A DNA stretch of 9,367 nt, from contig DASH01000013.1 of NCBI GenBank assembly GCA_002503705.1, forward strand, positions 1 through 9,367. The letters are read 5' to 3'. The DNA comes from Candidatus Woesearchaeota archaeon UBA153. GTDB taxonomy: Archaea > Nanobdellota > Nanobdellia > Woesearchaeales > UBA525. Every line of letters starts with the position of its first letter. Position 1 is the first letter of the stretch. A program made the position numbers and the translations under genes. The notes under the pieces were generated by a model, which was given only the letters and a program-made list of their open reading frames with translations, searched no databases and was not told where the DNA came from. Shown piece by piece: positions 1 through 6,700 of the stretch.

Positions 1-212
1 CGGCGCTGCAGCTCCTCCTCGGCGAGACGCCGTCGCGCAACCTCGTCTCGTTCGACGCGTGGACGGGCGTCTACCACTCGTTCACGATTGAGCGGAACCC
101 GAAGTGCACGGTGTGCGGGAAGAAGAAAGGGCCGGAACTCAACGAGAGAGTGAAGAGAGCGCTGACGAATGCACGCAAGACGCCGGAACGGCAGTACGTC
201 AATCTCCGATAA
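1..212 (+). CDS. ThiF/MoeB/HesA-family E1-like adenylyltransferase, C-terminal fragment
   Basis: The gene enters from the left edge; the frame starts at base 3 and ends at TAA 210-212, leaving 69 residues. Visible are a hydrophobic helix followed by GETPSRNLVSFDAWTG, then a strand, then RNPKCTVCG. The last matches the conserved RNPxCxxCG end of the ThiF/MoeB/HesA fold, where the CxxC is one half of a zinc site. In this family the enzyme adenylates the C-terminal glycine of a ubiquitin-like sulfur carrier or modifier (ThiS, MoaD, SAMP) in the cytoplasm. A basic tail of about 26 residues follows the CxxC. The ATP-binding part lies outside the window, so the substrate cannot be told. Two T-rich runs follow the stop. 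The family call is fairly secure; the exact member is not. Confidence 0.75.
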   Translation, partial: ALQLLLGETPSRNLVSFDAWTGVYHSFTIERNPKCTVCGKKKGPELNERVKRALTNARKTPERQYVNLR

Positions 213-221
213 ACCCTGAGA

Positions 222-239
222 GAATATTTTAGTTTTCAT
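222..239 (+). terminator. T-tract terminator after the E1-like gene
   Basis: Two TTTT runs (TATTTTAGTTTTCA) lie 10-27 nt past the stop at 212, with no strong hairpin before them. Archaeal transcription commonly ends at such T-tracts. No gene boundary other than this one needs them. This is an inference from position and composition only. Confidence 0.4.
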
Positions 240-286
240 ACAACATTCGTTCATCCTCCAAAATCTCCGAAAATCTCGTGGGAACG

Positions 287-294
287 TATTTATT
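287..294 (+). promoter_or_regulatory. TATA box for the DUF3800 gene (leaderless)
   Basis: TATTTATT is centred about 26.5 nt before the GTG at 317. That is the normal TATA-to-start-site distance in archaea, so transcription would begin at or next to the GTG. No Shine-Dalgarno match precedes 317, which agrees with a leaderless message. The spacing also argues against an upstream GTG at 278 in the same frame, because that codon lies before the TATA box. Confidence 0.55.
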
Positions 295-316
295 CCACCG
301 CCGCATCGCGCGGCGC

Positions 317-940
317 GTGATTACGATTTTCATCGATGAGAGCGGCGACCTCGGATTCACGGACAAGGGGTCTGGTTATTTCATCATCGCGCTCCTCGCG
401 ACGTCGAACCCTGAACACGTCCAACGTACAATCCGCAGGGTCCGCGATACAATTAAAAGTCGAAGAAAACCTGCAGAGCTCCACTGGCATTCCTCAAGCG
501 ATCTCGTCAGGAGCCGTCTCCTCAGGCGGCTCGCGATGCTCGACATCGAACTCCACCTCCTCATTCTGGACAAGAAGAGCGTCTCCGAGTATCTGCATGA
601 GAAGAAAGATCGCCTTTACCATTATCTCGCCGGACTCATTATCGATCAGGCGTCGTTCAGCGATCGCGACGTCTTAATCATCTTCGACAAACGCTCGAAG
701 AACCGTCTGGTGAGAGAGGACTTGAGCATGTACATCCTGAACAAGATTGCCGAACGTGACGGTCGCGTCACGGCGAGAATCCGTCACGAGCGCTCAACCG
801 ACGAGCGGGGGCTCCAGGCAGCAGATATGATTGCGGGAGCCGCGTTCCGGAAATACCAACACGGTGACGAACTGCTGTTGGCAATCATCTCGAAGAGAAT
901 CGTCACAGAGAAGAAGATATTCTCGAGAAAAAACGAGTAG
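317..940 (+). CDS. DUF3800 domain protein
   Basis: A 207-aa protein from GTG 317. The GTG at 278 would add 13 residues (GTYLFHRRIARR) that are not family-like. Starting at 317 puts the hallmark D-E-S-G at residues 7-10, almost at the N-terminus, as usual in DUF3800. Other expected markers are ELH at 54-56, a hydrophobic strand ending in D124 (LIIFD), and AADMIAGA around D170. The spaced acidic residues (D7, E8, E54, D124, D170) are consistent with the RNase-H-like nuclease fold suggested for the family; activity is not established. The gene stands alone between the E1-like gene and a convergent minus-strand gene. DUF3800 genes often lie in mobile or defence neighbourhoods, but nothing beside it proves that here. 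Length is typical, and all key positions are intact. Confidence 0.85.
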   Translation: MITIFIDESGDLGFTDKGSGYFIIALLATSNPEHVQRTIRRVRDTIKSRRKPAELHWHSSSDLVRSRLLRRLAMLDIELHLLILDKKSVSEYLHEKKDRLYHYLAGLIIDQASFSDRDVLIIFDKRSKNRLVREDLSMYILNKIAERDGRVTARIRHERSTDERGLQAADMIAGAAFRKYQHGDELLLAIISKRIVTEKKIFSRKNE

Positions 941-943
941 GAA

Positions 944-993
944 CCGGGTACGGCTTTGACGCTACGCCTCAAGGCGCAGCAACGCCCACCCGG
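944..993. repeat. Small nested inverted repeat downstream of the DUF3800 gene
   Basis: CCGGGT (944-949) pairs with ACCCGG (988-993), and a second repeat, CGCCT-CA-AGGCG (965-976), lies inside. It begins 3 nt after the DUF3800 stop, in the convergent spacer, and could be a 3'-end structure. No T-tract follows on the plus strand. The arms are short, so chance is possible. Confidence 0.3.
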
Positions 994-1031
994 ACGTTAC
1001 CCTACGAACTGAGAGGAGGAAAGTCATCTAT

Positions 1032-1037
1032 AAAAAA
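1032..1037 (-). terminator. T6 terminator of the minus-strand HPF-like transcript
   Basis: On the minus strand TTTTTT follows directly after the TAG stop (1040-1038) of the small downstream ORF. Further T-runs (T6 and T5) sit inside that ORF at 1100-1095 and 1088-1084. Either set could end the transcript, and T-runs alone suffice in many archaea. Confidence 0.4.
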
Positions 1038-1112
1038 CTATCCCTTCAAAACCGGAAAAACAACGACGGCGATTCCGAGAATGAAAAAGAATCTAAAAAA
1101 GTTTCCCCTCAT
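1038..1112 (-). CDS. possible 24-aa single-span membrane microprotein
   Basis: On the minus strand an ATG at 1112 lies 2 nt after the stop of the 120-aa gene. It opens a frame of 24 codons ending in TAG 1040-1038. The peptide has a short basic start (MRGN), FFRFFF, a hydrophobic core (ILGIAVVVFPVL) and a KG end, which fits one membrane segment. A GGAGA ribosome-site match at 1124-1120 is 7 nt from the ATG, inside the end of the upstream gene, so coupled translation is plausible. Against it, the phenylalanine codons are made of T-runs that could simply be a terminator. I know no homologue. Low to moderate confidence as a gene; function unknown. Confidence 0.33.
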   Translation of the reverse strand: MRGNFFRFFFILGIAVVVFPVLKG

Positions 1113-1114
1113 CC

Positions 1115-1477
1115 TCAGCTCTCCGCGCCGAGCGCCTTGCGCCCTTCGACTTTCACGCGGTTCTCGGCGAGGACGTCGAGGCGCTTGTCGACTTGGTAGC
1201 GGAGCGCGAGCAAGGCGCTCTTGATCGCGGCGTCGCCGCCGAAGCCCTCCTCGACCGCGTTGAACCGTCCCACGTCTGTCGTGAGTTGGAGGGTGCACTG
1301 GAGCAACGGCTTGCTGCCGAGGCTGGCGTGCAGCCGTTTCAGGTGGGCGTTGAGGAAGACGTTCCGGAATCTCGTCTTCTCGCGGTCGACGTACTCGAGC
1401 AGGTCTTCCTGCACTTCGAACCTCGACCCGGGGTCGAGCTGGTCGAAATCACCGCTCATCTGGACGTGCGTCTCCAT
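1115..1477 (-). CDS. HPF/RaiA-like small protein (putative ribosome-associated)
   Basis: 120 aa. ATG 1477 is the first start after an in-frame TGA and has a GGAGG site (1490-1486) 8 nt ahead. The predicted layout is a short strand (HVQMSG, 4-9), a long helix (about 18-42), three strands (about 45-52, 58-67, 70-78), and a final helix with AAIKSALLALRYQVDKRLD (83-101). This beta-alpha-beta-beta-beta-alpha order, with Ala-Ile...Ala...Leu...Gln spacing in the last helix, resembles ribosome hibernation factors of the HPF/RaiA group, which bind the small subunit at the decoding site. No diagnostic residue proves it, so the assignment is by topology. The motif TTDVGRFNAVEEGFG (66-80) looks strongly constrained. 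Transcribed divergently from the tfx operon and convergently with the DUF3800 gene. The gene is confident; the function is tentative. Confidence 0.75.
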   Translation of the reverse strand: METHVQMSGDFDQLDPGSRFEVQEDLLEYVDREKTRFRNVFLNAHLKRLHASLGSKPLLQCTLQLTTDVGRFNAVEEGFGGDAAIKSALLALRYQVDKRLDVLAENRVKVEGRKALGAES

Positions 1478-1485
1478 GCGTCTCG

Positions 1486-1490
1486 CCTCC
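1486..1490 (-). promoter_or_regulatory. ribosome binding site GGAGG of the HPF-like gene
   Basis: On the minus strand GGAGG lies 8 nt before ATG 1477 and fits the archaeal anti-SD. It fixes this start, since no other in-frame ATG/GTG/TTG exists between it and the upstream stop codon. Confidence 0.6.
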
Positions 1491-1590
1491 GTCTCGGGGG
1501 CGTCACTGCTCTTCTTCAGCGCTGCGAGAAGTCAGTCTGAGCGCGTGACACGTGACCCGTACACCACTACCTGATATTATAGGCTTCTTT

Positions 1591-1599
1591 CTATAAAAA
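1591..1599 (-). promoter_or_regulatory. TATA box candidate for the HPF-like gene
   Basis: Read on the minus strand, TTTTTATAG (1599-1591) is a TATA-like box that would place a start site near 1568 and give a leader of about 90 nt. A second AT element (CTATAATAT, 1582-1574) lies just downstream on the same strand and is an alternative. Both sit in the AT-rich divergent region. Confidence 0.4.
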
Positions 1600-1654
1600 T
1601 GTATCCCTTAAGACGAGAAAAAAGAAGATATAACCTTAAATCGTTATAGAAAAC

Positions 1655-1691
1655 ATACCACTATATCATATTTCATACATTATACCACTAT
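1655..1691. repeat. direct repeat ATACCACTAT upstream of tfx
   Basis: ATACCACTAT occurs at 1655-1664 and again at 1682-1691, a 27-bp period. A relaxed copy (ACACCACTAC) lies at 1561-1570. The second copy ends just before the BRE/TATA element of the tfx promoter, so an activator or repressor site is possible. Low complexity of the region weakens the case. Confidence 0.35.
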
Positions 1692-1706
1692 GAAAAACTA
1701 TATAAA
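1692..1706 (+). promoter_or_regulatory. BRE + TATA promoter of the tfx operon
   Basis: A purine-rich GAAAAAC (BRE-like, 1692-1698) is followed by TATATAAA (1699-1706). The expected start site is near 1729, giving a leader of about 8 nt before ATG 1737. No Shine-Dalgarno match precedes that ATG, which agrees with near-leaderless translation of the first gene. The later operon genes do have ribosome sites. Confidence 0.6.
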
Positions 1707-1720
1707 TGGTTCCATTTATA
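1701..1720. promoter_or_regulatory. perfect 9-bp-arm palindrome over the tfx TATA box (operator candidate)
   Basis: TATAAATGG (1701-1709), a TT spacer, then CCATTTATA (1712-1720) form a perfect inverted repeat. It overlaps the TATA box at 1699-1706 and ends 16 nt before the tfx start. A dimeric regulator bound here would block TBP/TFB. The encoded Tfx protein is the obvious candidate for autoregulation, but that link is inferred. Confidence 0.6.
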
Positions 1721-1736
1721 AATCGGCCAGCGCAGA

Positions 1737-1985
1737 ATGTTGACAGAGAAAGAACTGGAAGTGCTCCGACGACGCGCGGCCGGCGAAGGCCAGCAAGCGA
1801 TAGCACGCGCGCTCGCGATTTCTCAAGCGGCCGTGTCGAAGTTCGAGACGAACGCGCACCGGAAGATCCTCGAAGCCTCGCAACTCCTCGCCCTTTCTGA
1901 AAAGTTCGGCCTGGCCCTCGAGGAAGGGCTGGCCGGGAAGAGAGTCTCCTATACCAAGCCTCGCAAGGGAGGTGGCCGGCCATGA
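1737..1985 (+). CDS. Tfx-family helix-turn-helix transcriptional regulator, short form
   Basis: 82 aa from ATG 1737. LTEKELEVLRRRAAGEGQQAI at the start, then the helix-turn-helix ARALAISQAAVSKFETNAHRKI (about 19-44), match the archaeal Tfx DNA-binding domain: LTxxQxxVLxxRxxGxxQxxIAxxLxxSxxxVSxxExxAxxxI. Tfx was described in methanogens as a DNA-binding regulator of an operon for molybdenum formylmethanofuran dehydrogenase. Those proteins are longer, with an extra C-terminal domain; here only a short helical segment and a basic, glycine-rich tail (KRVSYTKPRKGGGRP) follow. It is the first gene of the surface-protein operon, and its TGA overlaps the next ATG (ATGA, 1982-1985), so translation is coupled. 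A palindrome over its promoter suggests autoregulation. The target is inferred; the family call is good. Confidence 0.85.
   Translation: MLTEKELEVLRRRAAGEGQQAIARALAISQAAVSKFETNAHRKILEASQLLALSEKFGLALEEGLAGKRVSYTKPRKGGGRP
1968..1974 (+). promoter_or_regulatory. ribosome binding site GGAGGTG before the 589-aa gene
   Basis: GGAGGTG, inside the 3' end of the tfx frame, lies 7 nt before ATG 1982 and is a near-perfect complement of the archaeal 16S tail. It fixes this start and, with the ATGA overlap, suggests strong initiation of the structural gene downstream of a weakly initiated regulator. Confidence 0.75.
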
Positions 1986-3751
1986 GCTTGGACCACCTCG
2001 TCGGGAACAACGCTCGCGAGCGCGACGTGAAGGCGAAAGCGGAAGCCGCGCTCAAAGCGGGCAAGATCACCAAGACCGAGTACGAGTACTTCGTCGGGAA
2101 AGAGCTCGGGTCGAGCGCGCAGATCCTCGACGCGACGACCGCGTACGCGATCACGGAGACGCACGACGAGCACAAGCGGAAGACGGCCGCGAAGGTCGTC
2201 GCGACAATCGTCCTCTTGGGCATCCTGTTCGTCTCGCTCTGGGCGTTCACGCAGACGGGCGGCTTCACCGGGTTCGTGACGTATGACGCGACGCGAGACG
2301 TGACGACGCCCGTGTCGATCACGCTCACCGAGAGCTCGACGATACCGTTGGACGTCACCGGGACGACGAAGGTCGCGATTACGGGAACGCTTGCCGACGG
2401 GACCGCGGACGTCTGGCTCGTGAAGGGCGAGGAACGATTCCTCGTCTACCACGGGAGCGCGGCAACGCCCGCCATCTCGTTGTGGACGCCGTTCACGAGT
2501 TACGCTCGCGACGAAGCGTTAGGAGCGGTCGTGACTCCCGAGTCGGCGTCGTACACGCTCTGGCTCACCGATGAGAAAGGGGAGAAGACGCTCATTGACG
2601 AGCACTACGCGACGTCGAAGGCGGGCGACTATACGTTGGACGCGCTCGTGAACGATTCAGGAACCATTGAGAAAGTCTCAGTCTCGTTCACCGTGCGGAA
2701 CGACAACGAGCCGGCCGACGATGTGGCACGAGAGCAGAACACCCGCGTTCCGTTCACCGAGGCCTGTGGAGAGGCGTGCAGTATCACGGATACCGGCGAC
2801 GCGCCGTTAGCGCTCGACATCGAGTTGACGGAAGGGGCGACGCTCACGATCGCCCGCATCACGACGACGACTGGCCGCGAGAACACGCCGCCGGAACAGA
2901 TTGCAGCAATCCCGGACGTCGAAATGCGCGAAGGCGAGTCGACGACGATTGACCTCGCGCCGTACTTCATCGACGCTGATGAGGACGAGCTCATCTATGA
3001 CTTCATGAACGCACCGGGCTTGACGATGAGCGTCACCGGCAGCTCGCTGACGATCACCGCGAACAGTCCCGGCGTGAAGAAGACGCGGTTGTACGTGACG
3101 GACGGCTTCTCGCTGATTGAAAGCTCGGAGTTCAACGTGCGCGTGACGCCCGCGACGATACCGGACGAGAACGAGACGGGAACGAACGGCACGGGAACCG
3201 GGACGAATACGAGTATGAACGACACGGGAACCGGAACCGGGACGAATACGACGGTGAACGCGAGCGTCGGAAACTTGTCCGTGAACGGCACCGAACAATC
3301 GACCGTGCCGCAAGGACTCTGCTCGCACCCCGACCCGAACAAGCGGCCGATCGAGTGCCTGCAAGAGGACCCCGCGTCGTACTTCCAGGCGCAAGCGTTG
3401 TACGTGACGGACGCGAACCGCGTGCCCATCGCGCGGCTCACGCCGATCGGCAACCTGTTGATCAGGGGCGACGTGGTCGAGAACGCGGCGTTCGCCGCGA
3501 ACACCGACCACTACACGATCGGGTACATGGACGCGTACGGCAACTACGTCGTCACGATCTGGTTCGACTCCGCGACCGGCAACGTGTACTTGAAGGGCCG
3601 CTTGTACGAGGAGAACGAGAACAACGTGCCAGCGCCCGGAGCGTTCGCGCTGCGCAACAAACGCGGCATCACGCTCGCGTGGGCGGACAAGACTCAGGGA
3701 GACTTGTACGTGCGCGGCAACGTCATCACGAACCGGGACTCGATCGAGTGA
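1982..3751 (+). CDS. membrane-anchored surface protein with cadherin-like domain, sequon-rich stalk and G-N-x4-G repeats
   Basis: 589 aa. Residues 1-70 are charged and probably cytoplasmic, 71-90 form one membrane segment (KVVATIVLLGILFVSLWAFT), and the rest should be outside. Residues about 97-240 are beta-rich, ending in a typical VSVSFTVRND strand. Residues 301-389 form a cadherin/Ig-like domain (NTPPEQ...EGESTTIDLAPYF.DADEDELIYDF...YVTDG), likely calcium-binding through the DADED acids. Residues 392-443 are a Gly/Thr/Asn linker with eight N-x-S/T sequons (N397, 402, 409, 413, 422, 426, 431, 435). Residues 467-589 hold three repeats ending GNLLIRGDV, GNVYLKGRL and GDLYVRGNV. The four cysteines are paired (262/266, 447/459). 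The fibre gene follows after 18 nt. No enzyme motif is seen. Likely role: anchor or partner of the fibre at the cell envelope; the exact function is unknown. Confidence 0.88.
   Translation: MSLDHLVGNNARERDVKAKAEAALKAGKITKTEYEYFVGKELGSSAQILDATTAYAITETHDEHKRKTAAKVVATIVLLGILFVSLWAFTQTGGFTGFVTYDATRDVTTPVSITLTESSTIPLDVTGTTKVAITGTLADGTADVWLVKGEERFLVYHGSAATPAISLWTPFTSYARDEALGAVVTPESASYTLWLTDEKGEKTLIDEHYATSKAGDYTLDALVNDSGTIEKVSVSFTVRNDNEPADDVAREQNTRVPFTEACGEACSITDTGDAPLALDIELTEGATLTIARITTTTGRENTPPEQIAAIPDVEMREGESTTIDLAPYFIDADEDELIYDFMNAPGLTMSVTGSSLTITANSPGVKKTRLYVTDGFSLIESSEFNVRVTPATIPDENETGTNGTGTGTNTSMNDTGTGTGTNTTVNASVGNLSVNGTEQSTVPQGLCSHPDPNKRPIECLQEDPASYFQAQALYVTDANRVPIARLTPIGNLLIRGDVVENAAFAANTDHYTIGYMDAYGNYVVTIWFDSATGNVYLKGRLYEENENNVPAPGAFALRNKRGITLAWADKTQGDLYVRGNVITNRDSIE
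3190..3251 (+). repeat. short tandem duplication in the sequon-rich linker
   Basis: CACGGGAACCGGGACGAATA (from 3190) recurs from 3223 with an extra AACCGG hexamer inside. Both copies encode the TGTGTNT stretch with sequons. This looks like slippage or unequal crossover that changes stalk length by two residues per hexamer. Confidence 0.55.
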
Positions 3752-3754
3752 GAA

Positions 3755-3760
3755 GGGTGA
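3755..3760 (+). promoter_or_regulatory. ribosome binding site GGGTGA before the fibre gene
   Basis: GGGTGA sits 9 nt before ATG 3770 in the 18-nt gap after the 589-aa gene and matches the archaeal anti-SD core. No TATA-like element lies in the gap, so the fibre gene depends on the upstream promoter. Confidence 0.5.
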
Positions 3761-3769
3761 GACGAAGTT

Positions 3770-6700
3770 ATGCATGTCATACGAGAACGAGTCGGACGCG
3801 AGTGGCTCCTCCTCATAGTCCTCGCGCTCGTCATCTTGCCGCTCGTCGCGGCGGCGAACAACCCCGGCCACGACACGCTCTACATCGAACAGGTCGGGGA
3901 TAGCAACCTGACAGGGAAGTTGAACATCAGCGAGTGGCTGCGCGTCGGCAAGCTCTTCTACACGACGTACCTCGACATCCAAGGCAACGGGACGCAACCG
4001 GGAAACTCGCGCGCGGAAGTGTACGCCGACGCGTCCACCGCGTTAATCTTCAACGCGCCAGGAAACTTCTACTTCGGAACTGGTTCAGGCACGATGGTGT
4101 ACATCGGCACGTCAGGCGTGGACTTGAACGTCTCGCGAGACGTCTACATCGGCGGGTTCATGAACATCACCGGTGCCGTGAACGCGACAGGGAAGGTCTA
4201 CTCTGAGAACAATGAGGTCTGCACAGCGACGAATGGCTTGTGCGCTGACGGCGCGGGCAACTCGACAGCGCAGATCATCGCGGCGGTGAACAACAGCGGC
4301 ATCTCCATCACGGGCAACGCGGCGACGGCGACTGCGCTCGCCGCGAACGGCGCGAACTGCGACGCGGGATCGTACGCGACCGGCGTCGACGCGAGCGGCG
4401 CGGCGGAAGGGTGCACGGTCGCGGGGACGGGCACGGTAACGGGCAGCGGCACGCAGAACAAGATTCCCGTCTGGAGCAACGCCGGCGGCACGGAACTCGG
4501 GGACAGCTTGTTGAGCCAGAGCGGGAGCACCGTCACCGTCGCGGGGAACTTGAGCATGCCGACGACGTTCTGGATTGGGAATAGCGCCATCGCGAAAGGA
4601 ACGAACAGCGTCGCTATCGGCACCGGAGCGAAAGCGAACTACTCTCACTCGATAGCTATTGGTGATGGTGCGAACGCGAGCGCGGCCGACGGCAATGCGA
4701 TTGCTATCGGACAGTACGCCAAATCGAGCGCGTGGTACGGTACCGCGATTGGCAACAGTGCAACGAGCAGCGGTGAGACGTCCACCGCCATCGGACAATC
4801 CTCAACAGCGAGCGGCACCAACGGCGTCGCCATCGGGTGGGGGGCGACGGCGAGCGGAGGGAGCAGTACCGCTCTCGGCAAAAGCGCTACTGCTTCGGGG
4901 AATTATGGAAACGCGATAGGGTATGTGGCGACAGCAAGCAACACCGGCGCCATCGCCACGGGTTACTACACGAACGCGACGCAGACGTACGCGACCGCAA
5001 TAGGGTACAGCACGAAAGCGAGCGCGACAGACGCTATTGCTCTCGGCCGGAGCGCCGTCGCCGACCAGAACTACGCCGTCGCCCTCGGGTACGGCGCGAA
5101 CACGAACGCGACCAACCAGTTCATGATTGGTTCGGCGACGCAGAACTTGAGCTTATACGTCATGGGCGACATCTACGTCGCCGCGACGAAAGACATCTGC
5201 ACACAAGACGGAAAATGCTTGAGCACGACGGGCACGGGTTCAGGCGACGTGACCGGCGTGACCGCCGGGACCGGCATCAACGTGACGAGCGCCACCGGTC
5301 CAGTGCCGACGGTCAGCGTGAACGCGACGTGGCTCGACGCGAGATACCTCCAATTGACGACCAACCACGCCGGCGACGTTTCCGGAGCGTACAACGCGAT
5401 GGTCGTCGCGGACAACAGCCACGCACACGACGCGGCGAACATCACGGCCGGAAACCTCGCAGTCGCCAGAATGCCCACCGGAGGAGCATGGGCGCTCAGC
5501 TCAGACTTGAACATCGACGGGAACAAGCTCTTCGTCAACGCGAGCGCGGCAAAAGTCGGCATCGGGACGGCAGCGCCGAACTACACGCTCCACGTTTATG
5601 GTGGAGAAGCCAAGTTCAGTAACGGCGTCATAATCACTCAATCCTCCCCCAGCGTAGCCCTCACAGTCACTGATCCGGGCACCGCCGGCGGTATAACTGC
5701 CACGAGTCAAGCCATTGGTATCGAGGGAACGAGCAGTTTGAATTATGGTGTGAAAGGACAGACAACGGCGACCAGCACGGGTAGTGCGGGAGTTTTCGGT
5801 TATAGCCAATCAGAAGGACTCGTCTATGGAGTCTATGGACAGGTGACTGACACCAATCCTGACAGCGCGGGCGTTTACGGATATGGCGCTGATAGTGGAA
5901 AGAATGGCGCTAAGAAACTCTACGGCGTCTATGGTCTGAGCAGCGGCACGACTTCCGAGAGTGCTGGTGTCTACGGCAACGCCAGTGCGACGAGCGGCGA
6001 AGTCTACGGCGTCAAGGGATACACTGCAAGCGCTGCCGGTTACTCCGGCTACTTCACCGGGGGACTCGGCGTCAAGATTGCAGACGGCAACCTGACGATG
6101 GGGAGCGGTCTCGTCGGCATTCACACCGCGAGTCCCGGCGCGATGCTCGAGATAAATAGCTCTGCCGCCGCGACGACCGGACTCCTCGTGAAAGGCGCCG
6201 CAGCGCAGTCTGCGAACTTGACGGAGTGGCAGTCTTCGGCGGGCGCGAAACTCGCGAGCGTGAACGCGACTGGCAGTTTCTTCGTCGGGAATGACGCGGT
6301 CTGCACGGCGGCGAACGGGTTGTGCGCGAACAGTTCGAGTTACTACTCGAGTGCGGGTGGTTGGACGAACACGACGACGACCACGACGACCGCGTTGAAC
6401 GTCGTCATGAGCAGCAGCCACGTGAACATCACGGGGGACAACACGAGCGCGACGCTCCTCGTGAAAGGAGTCGCCGGACAAACAGCAGTCAACCTGACCG
6501 AATGGCAAAGCAGCGCCGGCGCAATCCTCGCATACCTGAACGCTTCCGGCAGCCTCTTCGTCGAAAATGGCAACAGAGTCTGCACTGCCGATAACGGCTT
6601 GTGCGCGGACGGCTCGGGGAACTCGACTGCGCAGATTATCGCGGCGGTGAACAACACCGGCATCAACATCGGCGGCACAGCCGCGAAAGCGACCGCGCTC

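Noticed and set aside
944..1010. GC-rich spacer that might hold a tRNA or small RNA.
   Set aside because: No cloverleaf or T-arm motif could be made; only short inverted repeats are present.
1011..1026. GAGGAGGAAAGTC resembles the 5' conserved core (GAGGAAAGUCC) of RNase P RNA.
   Set aside because: The match breaks after GTC, the surrounding sequence has no partner core (ACAGAAA...), and the space before the minus-strand gene is too small for the RNA.
1701..1720. The palindrome could be a bidirectional promoter, since it also reads TATAAA on the minus strand.
   Set aside because: A minus-strand transcript from here would have a leader over 200 nt before the HPF-like gene, and better-placed TATA elements exist at 1574-1599.
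1949..2452. Antisense frames at the start of the 589-aa gene.
   Set aside because: No domain and Arg-rich; the plus-strand reading has a membrane segment, a ribosome site and operon context.
2807..3997. A 396-codon open frame on the minus strand across the 589-aa gene and into the fibre gene.
   Set aside because: It is very Arg/Val/Asp-rich with no domain, spans the junction of two good genes, and is what GC-rich third positions on the plus strand produce in antisense.
4601..5134. Regular 42-bp period that might be mistaken for a CRISPR-like or satellite array.
   Set aside because: The units are degenerate at DNA level, lie in frame inside a long gene, and are explained by the 14-residue protein repeat.
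6364..6400. ACG/ACC run encoding seven threonines, considered as a phase-variable tract.
   Set aside because: It is a triplet run, so slippage keeps the frame and cannot switch the gene off; probably only a flexible linker.
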